Source of the DNA: Planctomycetota bacterium
Lineage (GTDB): Bacteria > Planctomycetota > Planctomycetia > Pirellulales > Pirellulaceae
Length of the DNA stretch: 60,011 bases
Assembly: GCA_017303505.1 (NCBI GenBank)
Contig: JAFLCP010000031.1
Span: forward strand, 1 to 60,011
Direction: 5' to 3'
Shown: positions 41,407 through 49,425 of the stretch, piece after piece
Layout of the letters: each line of letters opens with the position of its first letter
Numbering within the stretch: position 1 is the stretch's first letter
The notes under the pieces: model-generated
The model's database searches: none
The model's input: only the letters and a program-made list of their open reading frames with translations
What the model was told of the DNA's origin: nothing
Made by a program: the position numbers and the translations under genes

Positions 41407-44151
41407 CTAGGCCTGAGATGATGGTGTGCAAAGTAGGATCGTCTCTAACCAACTCTTCCAGCGTTCCGCTTGTTCATTGGTCATGGGCGATTCGCTCGTG
41501 ATGGGAATGGGAACAGTTTGTTGGCCATTGACCCAAGTAACGGTTCCGTTCCATAGACCGCTCTCGTCAATTTGCAGACGCAGTTGGCAAGGATCACGCT
41601 GTGGGCGATTGGCAAAGGTGGATTTCAAATCTAGTTGGCCGAGCTTGTGCCACGTTGACTCCCCTTGGTTGGTACCTTCAATGATTTGCACAAGTGGTGG
41701 CAAGTCGGCACCGGGTGGCGGGCGCATGTTGCGTTGGATCGAAAAGGGTAAAGGGGAGCCTTTCGGGGCCAATACTCTTGGTACCGTTTTGCCCGATTGA
41801 GCGTCTCGAAACAATAAGCCCAGATCGTATGTCGCCGAAGTAACCACACGCGGAAGAGCGGGAGGAGCTTGGATGGTTGGCATCATATGTTGCGATTGGA
41901 TCGCTGCACCAATCGCCAAATCAGCTTTTGATTGGAGGGATGAGGTCGGGTTGTGGCTCAAGAAGCGTTCGATCATGGAGCGAAGTTCGTCAAAACGCGC
42001 CAAGCTTCCCATCCACAGAACTTGATCGATGTCGAATGGATCGATGCCCGATTGCTTCAGAGCATTTTCGACATAATGCTTCAGCATGAGACATGGCTCT
42101 TCAGCAATGGCCAGCATTTCGCGTCGAGACAATGTGCATTGAATCGATTTTTGCTGAAACTCGAAACGAATATCCACTTTTGAAGCGGTAGCGAGTCGAT
42201 CGAGTGAGAGTTCGACGGTGCGCTGCAGGCGAGTTGCACCGATAATGTCTTGTCGAACATCGGTGCCGAATTTCTTTTGAAACTGTTGGCACAAATGTTC
42301 GGCCAACAGATGTTGCCAACGGTAGGTTCCACGCAACCAATCACCAACGGTCGCAAGACAACGAATCTCTAGTCCGCGAATCGCAGCGACGGATACTTCA
42401 ATTCCTGAAGCTCCGGCATGGATGAGCAACCAATTCTGCTCCGCTTCGCGCGGTCGTTCGGGCGAATTGAGTTTCGCCGAAATATCCAACCATGCCAAAG
42501 CGGCAGCCATGGGACGGTCTAATAGTTGTAGTACTTCAATGCCGGCGATTTTGCAGGCGTTCAGCACCGAGTAGCGGCGCAATTGGTCGTAGCATGCCGG
42601 TACAGTTACCACGGCATGCGTGGCAGCATTTTGAATGGTGGCCGTTGCATTCGCTAAGTATTTCAACAATACGGCTACAGGGACTTCAGGAGGGACGATG
42701 CGACCGCAAAAAGGCCGATCGAGGTAGGGAAGGCCAAGCCAACGCTGTAATCCATGATAGACTTTTTCGGGCGCAATCTGGCGACGTGCAATAGCATCGG
42801 CCCCGAGATAAATCTGGTTTTCTTGACTCCAGATCATATTACGCAATAGTTCTTGTCCACCTGGAAGCGGAACGAGCTTAGGGCCTTCATTTTTGTCAAA
42901 AATGGCGGCGGAAGAATTCATCATTCCAAGGTCGATGGCAAAAGCAGCCGCATTCTTGTTCATCCGCGTGATGACGGTGCCCGGGTTGGTTGAGGACTCT
43001 GTGACCAATTTGGGTAACAAGACTTTGGCTGCCGCTGCTTGGGCCGAGCCATGGGAAGTGAGCAAGTTCAATCGCTCTAAGTTCTCAAGGAGTTCTTTCC
43101 CAGAGCGGAGACGATCATCGGGGTTCTTAGCAATTAGCTTTTGAAAGATGGCGTCGACGCGGAGGTCGATATCCGGCCGAACTTCATACAGTGCAGGAGG
43201 TTGCTGACGGACTTGAGCTTGGGCGATTTGCATCGGATCGCCACTGAACATCATCCTACCCGTCAGCAAGTAAAACAATGTTGCTCCCAAACTATACAGA
43301 TCTGACCGATGATCTACACTGTCTGGGCGACTGATTTGTTCGGGCGACATGAACTCGACGGTACCGATCAATCGAGATGAAGAGTTCTTGGATTCAACAG
43401 CTTCACCGATTTGCGCCAACCCGAAATCGAGGATCTTCAGCACTCCTTGCCGATTCATCATCATGTTGCTGGGTTTGATGTCGCGATGAATGATGCCAAG
43501 TCTATGTGCGTAGTCGAGTGCAGTGGCCGCTTGTCGCAGAACTTCAATGGCTTCGCTGGCAGAGAGTGGACCTTGCTCCGAAATGCGTCGCGAGAGGACC
43601 ACGCCTTCGATGAGTTCCATTACCAGAAAATGAATTCCTTGGTGCTGACCTGCATCGAAGGCTGTTACGATATTAGGATGCATCAAGCGGGCTACCGCAC
43701 GCACTTCGGCATAAAAGCGGTCCACCAGACTTTGATTGGAAGACAAAGAAGTGGGCAGAATCTTTAGCGCCACCTGACGGTGCATGATGTGGTGTTCTGC
43801 GCGAAACACTTCCCCCATGCCCCCTGCCCCGATTTTTTCGATGAGGACATAGTCGCCAAGCATCGGAAGCTGCTGCTGAGGCTGGGTATTTTGTAGCGGC
43901 ACAAATTCTGCTTGGAGCTCGAACTCGTCACCCGAATCGGAATTGTCCTGCGGTACGATCCGCGTAACTGCATGGTTGGGAGTAGTCTTGGTGGATCCGG
44001 TTCGCGCAACCGTTTCATTGTTTGAGCGAGGATATTGTTGCAATGGATCGGAGTGAGGGACGCTGTTATTGGACTCAGCGGGCGCGCGGAGAGACTCCCC
44101 GGGAGATTGAGGCGAACTCTTGTTCTCGGACGAGTCGTTGGCCTCTTTCAA
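41407..44151 (-). CDS. Ser/Thr protein kinase fused to an Hsp70-like ATPase domain
   Basis: The 914-residue protein has a low-complexity N-terminus (about 1-95). A complete Hanks-type kinase follows: IGAGGMGEV (107-115), Lys130, HRDIKPSN (222-229), DFG (242-244), VEFMSPE, and DLYSLGATLFYLLTG. After a linker, an Hsp70/actin-type nucleotide-binding domain starts at AIDLGMMNS (405-413). It includes HAVVTVPACYDQLRR, ACKIAGIEVLQLLDRPMAAALAW, VLWMGSLARFDELRSMI and DLAIGAAIQSQ. A partial substrate-binding region follows (TYDLGLLFRD, LPFSIQRNMRP). No transmembrane helix is evident. The phosphate-1 loop has Met-Met in place of Thr-Thr, so ATPase activity is uncertain. It follows the DUF1501 gene by 31 bases. 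Confidence 0.88.
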   Translation of the reverse strand: MKEANDSSENKSSPQSPGESLRAPAESNNSVPHSDPLQQYPRSNNETVARTGSTKTTPNHAVTRIVPQDNSDSGDEFELQAEFVPLQNTQPQQQLPMLGDYVLIEKIGAGGMGEVFRAEHHIMHRQVALKILPTSLSSNQSLVDRFYAEVRAVARLMHPNIVTAFDAGQHQGIHFLVMELIEGVVLSRRISEQGPLSASEAIEVLRQAATALDYAHRLGIIHRDIKPSNMMMNRQGVLKILDFGLAQIGEAVESKNSSSRLIGTVEFMSPEQISRPDSVDHRSDLYSLGATLFYLLTGRMMFSGDPMQIAQAQVRQQPPALYEVRPDIDLRVDAIFQKLIAKNPDDRLRSGKELLENLERLNLLTSHGSAQAAAAKVLLPKLVTESSTNPGTVITRMNKNAAAFAIDLGMMNSSAAIFDKNEGPKLVPLPGGQELLRNMIWSQENQIYLGADAIARRQIAPEKVYHGLQRWLGLPYLDRPFCGRIVPPEVPVAVLLKYLANATATIQNAATHAVVTVPACYDQLRRYSVLNACKIAGIEVLQLLDRPMAAALAWLDISAKLNSPERPREAEQNWLLIHAGASGIEVSVAAIRGLEIRCLATVGDWLRGTYRWQHLLAEHLCQQFQKKFGTDVRQDIIGATRLQRTVELSLDRLATASKVDIRFEFQQKSIQCTLSRREMLAIAEEPCLMLKHYVENALKQSGIDPFDIDQVLWMGSLARFDELRSMIERFLSHNPTSSLQSKADLAIGAAIQSQHMMPTIQAPPALPRVVTSATYDLGLLFRDAQSGKTVPRVLAPKGSPLPFSIQRNMRPPPGADLPPLVQIIEGTNQGESTWHKLGQLDLKSTFANRPQRDPCQLRLQIDESGLWNGTVTWVNGQQTVPIPITSESPMTNEQAERWKSWLETILLCTPSSQA

Positions 44152-44182
44152 ATTTGTTCCCCCGGGAAGCGATATAGTCCGA

Positions 44183-45769
44183 TTACGATGTGATTAGTTC
44201 CTTGATCACTTTGGCAGGTTCCACGCCAGTCAATCGTTGATCCAAACCGAGGTAACGATAGCTGAAACGTTCGTGGTCGAAACCGAGTCGGTTTAGAACG
44301 GTCGCGTGGAAATCACGAATGTGAACAGGATCTTTGACAATGTTGTAGGAGAAGTCGTCGGTTTCACCGTAAACGGCACCAGCTTGAGTACCTCCTCCAG
44401 CCATCCACATAGTATAGCACCTGGGGTGGTGGTCGCGTCCATAGTTTTGAGGACTTAAGCCACCTTGCGAGTAAATTGTCCGTCCGAACTCACCACCCCA
44501 AATAATGAGGGTTGAGTCCAAAAGGCCGCGTTGCTTTAGATCTTGGACAAGTCCATAACACGCTTGATCGACATCCCGGCATTGATCGGGAAGTCGCCCA
44601 GCTACGTTAGCATGGGTATCCCAGTTGTTATGGTAAACCTGGATAAAACGCACGCCTCGCTCGACCATTCTTCGTGCTAGTAGGGCTGTGTTGGCAAAAG
44701 TGCCGGGCTTCTTGGCTGCTTCACCATATAATGCATAAGTTTGCTCGGTTTCCTTGGAGGTATCGGTAAGTTCGGGAACCGAGGATTGCATTCTGAACGC
44801 GAGTTCATATTGTTGAATGCGGGTATGGGTTTCGAGGTCACCTACTTTGCGGAAATTGATCTCATTGAGTTGCTTCAGTGCATCCAGCGTTTTGCGTCGT
44901 ACGTTAGCATCAACGCCATTAGGATTATTGATGTAGAGAATCGGATCTCCAGCTGCTCGGAATGATACTCCTGCATGTTCACCAGGTAGATAGCCCGATT
45001 GCCATAAACGAGCCGATATAGCTTGAACCTGTTCGGTGTTGGTGGGTTTAGCGACCAATACCACGAACGTTGGCAAGTCGGCATTGAGGGAACCCAATCC
45101 GTAGGAAACCCAGGCACCCAAGCAGGGACGTCCCGTCACTTGGTTTCCGGTCTGCATATACGTAATGGCGGGTTCATGATTGATGGCCCCTGTATGCATG
45201 CTGCGAATGAAAAACAAATCATCAGCCATCTTGGCTTTCCAAGGAAGCAGTTCGGAGAACCACATTCCTGAGGGGCCATGTTGTTCGAATTTATATTTGC
45301 TTGGCGCAATCGGGAATCGCGATTGACCACTTGTCATTGTGGTTAGACGTTGTCCATTGCGCACGGTTTCAGGGAGGTCTTTATCGTACCAATCTTTCAT
45401 CTGCGGCTTGTAATCGAATAGATCCATCTGCGGCGGTCCACCGACCATGTGCAAATAGATCACATGTTTGGCCTTGGCCGGAAAATGGGTCTTGGGAGCC
45501 GGAATCAATTTCTGTTGATCGGCTGCCGCCAATGGATCGGCAAGTCCGGTCAGCGAAGCCAGGGCCGCCCATCCAAGCGCATTGCCACCGCGTTGAAAGA
45601 ACTGTCGTCGCGTTTCTGCGCGTACATAATCTTCCAGCATGGATGATGGAACTTCACCTAGTTCTTTACGTGAGCCGAACATAATTTGTCTCGCTATTTG
45701 AAAGGGCACCTTGTGACCCACCTCCAATTTCCACCCTGTTTGCTGGCAGAAGATTGGGTCGATGCTCAT
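44183..45769 (-). CDS. DUF1501 domain protein
   Basis: This protein of up to 528 residues is from the alkaline-phosphatase-fold DUF1501 family, a typical partner of DUF1549/DUF1553 cytochromes. Features include a Tat-like RRQFFQRGGNALGWAALA, KHVIYLHMVGGPPQMDLFDY, GSLNADLPTFVVLV, NNWDTHANVAGRLPDQCRDV and LIIWGGEFGRT. The start at 45769 follows the upstream stop by 10 bases. An internal ATG at 45682 puts the Tat motif nearer the N-terminus and is a real alternative. It is probably exported and works with the cytochrome encoded just upstream. Catalytic activity is not established. Confidence 0.9.
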   Translation of the reverse strand: MSIDPIFCQQTGWKLEVGHKVPFQIARQIMFGSRKELGEVPSSMLEDYVRAETRRQFFQRGGNALGWAALASLTGLADPLAAADQQKLIPAPKTHFPAKAKHVIYLHMVGGPPQMDLFDYKPQMKDWYDKDLPETVRNGQRLTTMTSGQSRFPIAPSKYKFEQHGPSGMWFSELLPWKAKMADDLFFIRSMHTGAINHEPAITYMQTGNQVTGRPCLGAWVSYGLGSLNADLPTFVVLVAKPTNTEQVQAISARLWQSGYLPGEHAGVSFRAAGDPILYINNPNGVDANVRRKTLDALKQLNEINFRKVGDLETHTRIQQYELAFRMQSSVPELTDTSKETEQTYALYGEAAKKPGTFANTALLARRMVERGVRFIQVYHNNWDTHANVAGRLPDQCRDVDQACYGLVQDLKQRGLLDSTLIIWGGEFGRTIYSQGGLSPQNYGRDHHPRCYTMWMAGGGTQAGAVYGETDDFSYNIVKDPVHIRDFHATVLNRLGFDHERFSYRYLGLDQRLTGVEPAKVIKELITS

Positions 45770-45779
45770 CTATCTCTGC

Positions 45780-48700
45780 TTACTTGTTTAATACTTCATC
45801 CAGGTTCAAGATCTCGTTGACGATCATGGTCCAGGCAGCAACTTCAGCTTCGGATAGATCGGTGCTAGCAGGTTTCTCACCTACTTGCATCAGTTCTTTT
45901 GCTTTGGCTGGTTCGGCTTGGTAGATTTTCAACAGATCGTTTAGGCTGGCTACAACAATCGCTTTTTCTTCTTCCGTCAATACTCGAGATACAACACGTT
46001 TGCTCAAATAATTCAACCGTTCATCCATGTCATTGCTATGATGCAAAACAGTAGCGGCAAGAATTCGAGCTGCTTCAATGAACTGTGGATCGTTCAATGT
46101 CACAAGAGCTTGTAAAGGTGTGTTCGTTCTATCACGACGCACGGTACATGTTTCGCGCGAGGGAGCATTGAAGATTTCCATCGAGGCTGGTGGGGCTGAG
46201 CGTTTCCAGAATGTGTATAAGCTTCGTCGATAGAGGCTTTCTCCCATGTCTCGCTTATAATCCCGCGTATTGCTGCCGATCATGGCGACAGCTTCCCATA
46301 CACCGTCAGGCTGATAGGGCTTAACGCTTGGTCCGCCAATCTTTGGAGTCATCAGTCCGCTGGCGAAAAGTGCGTAGTCACGAACCATTTCAGCGTCCAT
46401 TCGAAAGCGTGGGCCGCGACTCAAGAAGCGGTTGGCTGGATCCTTGGCAAGCTTGACATCCGTAACTTCCGCTGACTGTCGATACGCAGATGAAGTGAGA
46501 ATCATGTAAAACAAACGCTTCACATCCCAGCCATTGGAACGGAAATCGATTGCCAACCAATCCAATAACTCCTGGTTAACTGGAAGTTCGCCCGCAATTC
46601 CGAAGTCGCCAGAGGTGCGTACGATTCCAGTCCCAAACACTTCTTGCCAAAACCGGTTGACGGTAACTCGTGCTGTTAATGGGTGTTCGGGCGTCACTAG
46701 CCATTTAGCAAAGCCCAAGCGATTCTTGGGGAGCGATGCGTCCATGGGAGGCAGAATGCTGGGGACGTCTGGTTTTACTTGATCGCGTCTTTGATCATAT
46801 TCGCCACGATGAAGGATGAAGGCTGATGGTTCTTCGCCGCGTTCGACCATGATGTGAGCGATCGTGCCTCGGCGCCGAATTTCCTCCTTTTCGTTTTGTA
46901 ATGCAAGGAGTTTTTGCTGGGCTGCTTTGAATACATCGTCTTTCTGTGTCAGATACCAATCAAAAAGTTCTTGGGTTTCTTGGTCAGATCGGCCGGCAGA
47001 AGTCTGAACGAGATAAGAAATTCGCGAATCGCGTGCAAGCACGTTTATTTCTTGTTCATTTAGTTCACGACCATAAATTCGCAGATCTTGCAGACCGGTG
47101 CCGGGAGTAAAGTCAGAGTTATTTCGTTGACCGATTTTTAGTGGGACGTCGGTGTGCAGCGTTTCTGTCAACGAGTTATTCGATGGTGCAACCACCTGTT
47201 TGGCGCCGTTGACGAATATCTGGATACCTTCGGCTTTGGACGAGCCGTTGTAGCTGATAACGACATGATTCCATTGGTTCGGTGGTAGAGCATCACGCGT
47301 TAATGTCTTGATCGCATTTTCCGGCCACTTGTTGACCAAATGGGTCCCCACTTTTCCTTGTTCCAACCAAACATCCCAGCCGCGATATCCATCGGTGTCG
47401 TTCATTCTTGCAATAACCGAACCGCCCTGTTTCGGATTGGCAAGTTTGATCCAGAGTGCAATTGCAAAGGGTTTGTCACGCTCGAAGTCGCCAACAGCAG
47501 CAAACTCGGGAACAGCAGTCGTTTGATTTTCCCAACTCTTGGGGCCAAGAACCCCCGGTTGCCATTTCGTATCAGCGGCTAACAGCAAAGTGCGAACTTG
47601 GTTTTCGGTCGCATAATGAACGGTGCGCCCTTCGCCGTCGTCAAGTGGTGCGTGAAACTGTAGCGAATCGTTCGGCGGGCTATAGTTGCGGAATTGTTTA
47701 AGCGTTTCTGGTTGACTAGTCCAGGCTTGGAATTCGGGGCGAGCGGCCTCCCGTCGTTGATTGAGTTGGGATTGCGCTTCGCTGATTTCCGCATCGATTA
47801 CATCCCAACGCTGCCGATCTTCGGGCAATGGAACAGCGATGATGGGGGGAGTGTCCTTAATATTTCCATCCATTGGGTTTTGCGTTGTGTTGTTGAAGAA
47901 CGCAGCAATGGAATACGATTCTTTCATCGATAAAGGATCGAATTTATGATCGTGACACACGGCACAGTTCGCCGTTGTTCCAAGCCACACGGCAGCTGTT
48001 GTTTCCAACCGATCACGTGTGTAAAGAACGGCGTATTCTTCCGGAATCACACCTCCTTCGTTGGTAGTGATATTGCAGCGATTAAAACCGGTTGCGATTT
48101 TTTGGTCGAGAGTCGGGTTGGGGAGGAGGTCGCCTGCCAACTGCTCAATGGTGAATTGGTCGTAAGGGAGGTTACGATTGAAGGCTTGTATGACCCAATC
48201 TCGATAAGCCCAAATCTCTCGGTAGTTGTCGAAATGAATTCCGTGTGAATCGGCATAACGAGCATAGTCAAGCCAGTATCGTCCGCGATGTTCTCCCCAG
48301 CGTTCCGATTGAAGTAGCCGTTGTACATACTTCTCATATGCATCCGGGGAAGTGTCACTCAGAAATTCATCAAGCATTTCGATGGTAGGTGGCAGACCAG
48401 TAACATCGAGTGCAGCTCTGCGGGCTAAGGTAGTGCGATCTGCTTCCGGGGCTGGTTGCAAGTCCATCGCTTCGAGTCGATTCAATACAAACCGATCGAT
48501 AGGATTCTTAACCCAAGCCTCATTCTTTACCGCAGGCGGATCTTTAGGTTGTGGAGCGATGTACGACCAATGCGGTTGGTAGGGAGCTCCGGCAGCGATC
48601 CACTTTTCCAACAGGGCAATTTGTTCTGCAGATATCTGTTTATGAGCGCTGGGCGGAGGCATCACCAACTCAGCGTCGGTGGAACGCATGCGTTCCAACA

Positions 48701-48947
48701 AAGAGGACTCTGCGGGCTTACCTTCAACGATAGCCGCAGCTTCAATGGCAGCTTCACGTTGATCGAGTCGCAAATCGCCTTTGCGGGCGGCGCTATCTGG
48801 GCCGTGGCAGGCGAAGCAGTTTTCAGCCAAAATGGGGCGAATATCGCGGTTGTATTCAATGGTCTCATCTGCGTTTACTGCAGATGATATAGAGAGCGTC
48901 GCGAAAATCAGTCCAGAAAACGCTCGCAAGACATGGGCGCGTTTCAT
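45780..48947 (-). CDS. PSCyt1/DUF1549/LamG/DUF1553 planctomycete cytochrome
   Basis: The 1055-residue protein has a signal peptide (cleavage near AVNADETIEY). A PSCyt1 haem site ENCFACHGPDSAARKGDLRLD follows. DUF1549 is seen in RLEAMDLQPAPEADRTTLARR through the second CxxCH-like NCAVCHDHKFDPLSM. A LamG-type concanavalin domain lies in the middle (FAIALWIKLANPKQGGSVIA, GLQDLRIYGRELNEQEI), and DUF1553 is at the C-terminus (NRLGFAKWLVTPEHPLTARV, RRDRTNTPLQALVTLNDPQF). This family is found in planctomycetes and Verrucomicrobia, nearly always with DUF1501. It is probably a periplasmic haem protein in polysaccharide breakdown, but the reaction is unknown. It is the first gene of a likely three-gene unit. 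Confidence 0.93.
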   Translation of the reverse strand: MKRAHVLRAFSGLIFATLSISSAVNADETIEYNRDIRPILAENCFACHGPDSAARKGDLRLDQREAAIEAAAIVEGKPAESSLLERMRSTDAELVMPPPSAHKQISAEQIALLEKWIAAGAPYQPHWSYIAPQPKDPPAVKNEAWVKNPIDRFVLNRLEAMDLQPAPEADRTTLARRAALDVTGLPPTIEMLDEFLSDTSPDAYEKYVQRLLQSERWGEHRGRYWLDYARYADSHGIHFDNYREIWAYRDWVIQAFNRNLPYDQFTIEQLAGDLLPNPTLDQKIATGFNRCNITTNEGGVIPEEYAVLYTRDRLETTAAVWLGTTANCAVCHDHKFDPLSMKESYSIAAFFNNTTQNPMDGNIKDTPPIIAVPLPEDRQRWDVIDAEISEAQSQLNQRREAARPEFQAWTSQPETLKQFRNYSPPNDSLQFHAPLDDGEGRTVHYATENQVRTLLLAADTKWQPGVLGPKSWENQTTAVPEFAAVGDFERDKPFAIALWIKLANPKQGGSVIARMNDTDGYRGWDVWLEQGKVGTHLVNKWPENAIKTLTRDALPPNQWNHVVISYNGSSKAEGIQIFVNGAKQVVAPSNNSLTETLHTDVPLKIGQRNNSDFTPGTGLQDLRIYGRELNEQEINVLARDSRISYLVQTSAGRSDQETQELFDWYLTQKDDVFKAAQQKLLALQNEKEEIRRRGTIAHIMVERGEEPSAFILHRGEYDQRRDQVKPDVPSILPPMDASLPKNRLGFAKWLVTPEHPLTARVTVNRFWQEVFGTGIVRTSGDFGIAGELPVNQELLDWLAIDFRSNGWDVKRLFYMILTSSAYRQSAEVTDVKLAKDPANRFLSRGPRFRMDAEMVRDYALFASGLMTPKIGGPSVKPYQPDGVWEAVAMIGSNTRDYKRDMGESLYRRSLYTFWKRSAPPASMEIFNAPSRETCTVRRDRTNTPLQALVTLNDPQFIEAARILAATVLHHSNDMDERLNYLSKRVVSRVLTEEEKAIVVASLNDLLKIYQAEPAKAKELMQVGEKPASTDLSEAEVAAWTMIVNEILNLDEVLNK

Positions 48948-49087
48948 CGGTGCAACCTGGGAGCAAACGGTGGGAAATGGAAACGCCCAGCGGTCGTTTC
49001 CGGTGGGATCAACTACCGTTTATTGTACCAACAAATAGAACCACACACAAAATGCGTAGTGTTGGTTTATGGATGAGAACGGCCCGT

Positions 49088-49110
49088 TAATCACCCTTCA
49101 TTGGTGATTA
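49088..49110. terminator. Inverted repeat in the gap after the M50 group
   Basis: TAATCACC (49088-49095) and GGTGATTA (49103-49110) form an 8-bp stem with a 7-base loop. T runs are absent, so it may be a weak terminator or processing hairpin for the minus-strand M50 group. The rest of the 48948-49177 gap shows no gene; it includes the leader of the cytochrome gene at 48947. Confidence 0.35.
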
Positions 49111-49177
49111 CGGCTGCTTTAGGGGCAGTTATCTCGCCTTGCGAAAAAACGTCGCATCCCCCGGAATTCCTGGCGGC

Positions 49178-49420
49178 CTAGGAGAGGGAAGGCATTTCGG
49201 TCGCCGGGGCAGCGGAAATCAGGTTAGGGCTAGTGACAACTCCAGGGACCGAGCCGTCCAAACGAAAGATCCTGCCGCTTTCGCCCGCAGAGGTATTGAT
49301 GCTACCCGAGCTTTCCGTTTTCGAAGATGCAAGGGCTGCCACTAGGGCAGGGGACGAATGATCCAAGCTGGGAAGGCAATCAAGGATCCTAGCCCAGCCT
49401 AGTGGAAGTCGAGTCGACAT
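49178..49420 (-). CDS. Possible small Ser/Ala-rich protein after the M50 gene
   Basis: An 80-codon frame (ATG 49420) starts 6 bases after the M50-HlyD stop. The predicted product has an N-terminal LPLGWARILDCLPSLDH segment, then a Ser/Thr/Gly/Ala/Pro-rich part (SKTESSGSINTSAGES, GVVTSPNLISAAPATE). The composition is protein-like but there is no recognised domain or clear ribosome site. Position and strand fit the end of the operon. It could be an accessory or exported peptide, or chance. Confidence 0.35.
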   Translation of the reverse strand: MSTRLPLGWARILDCLPSLDHSSPALVAALASSKTESSGSINTSAGESGRIFRLDGSVPGVVTSPNLISAAPATEMPSLS

Positions 49421-49425
49421 AAAAA

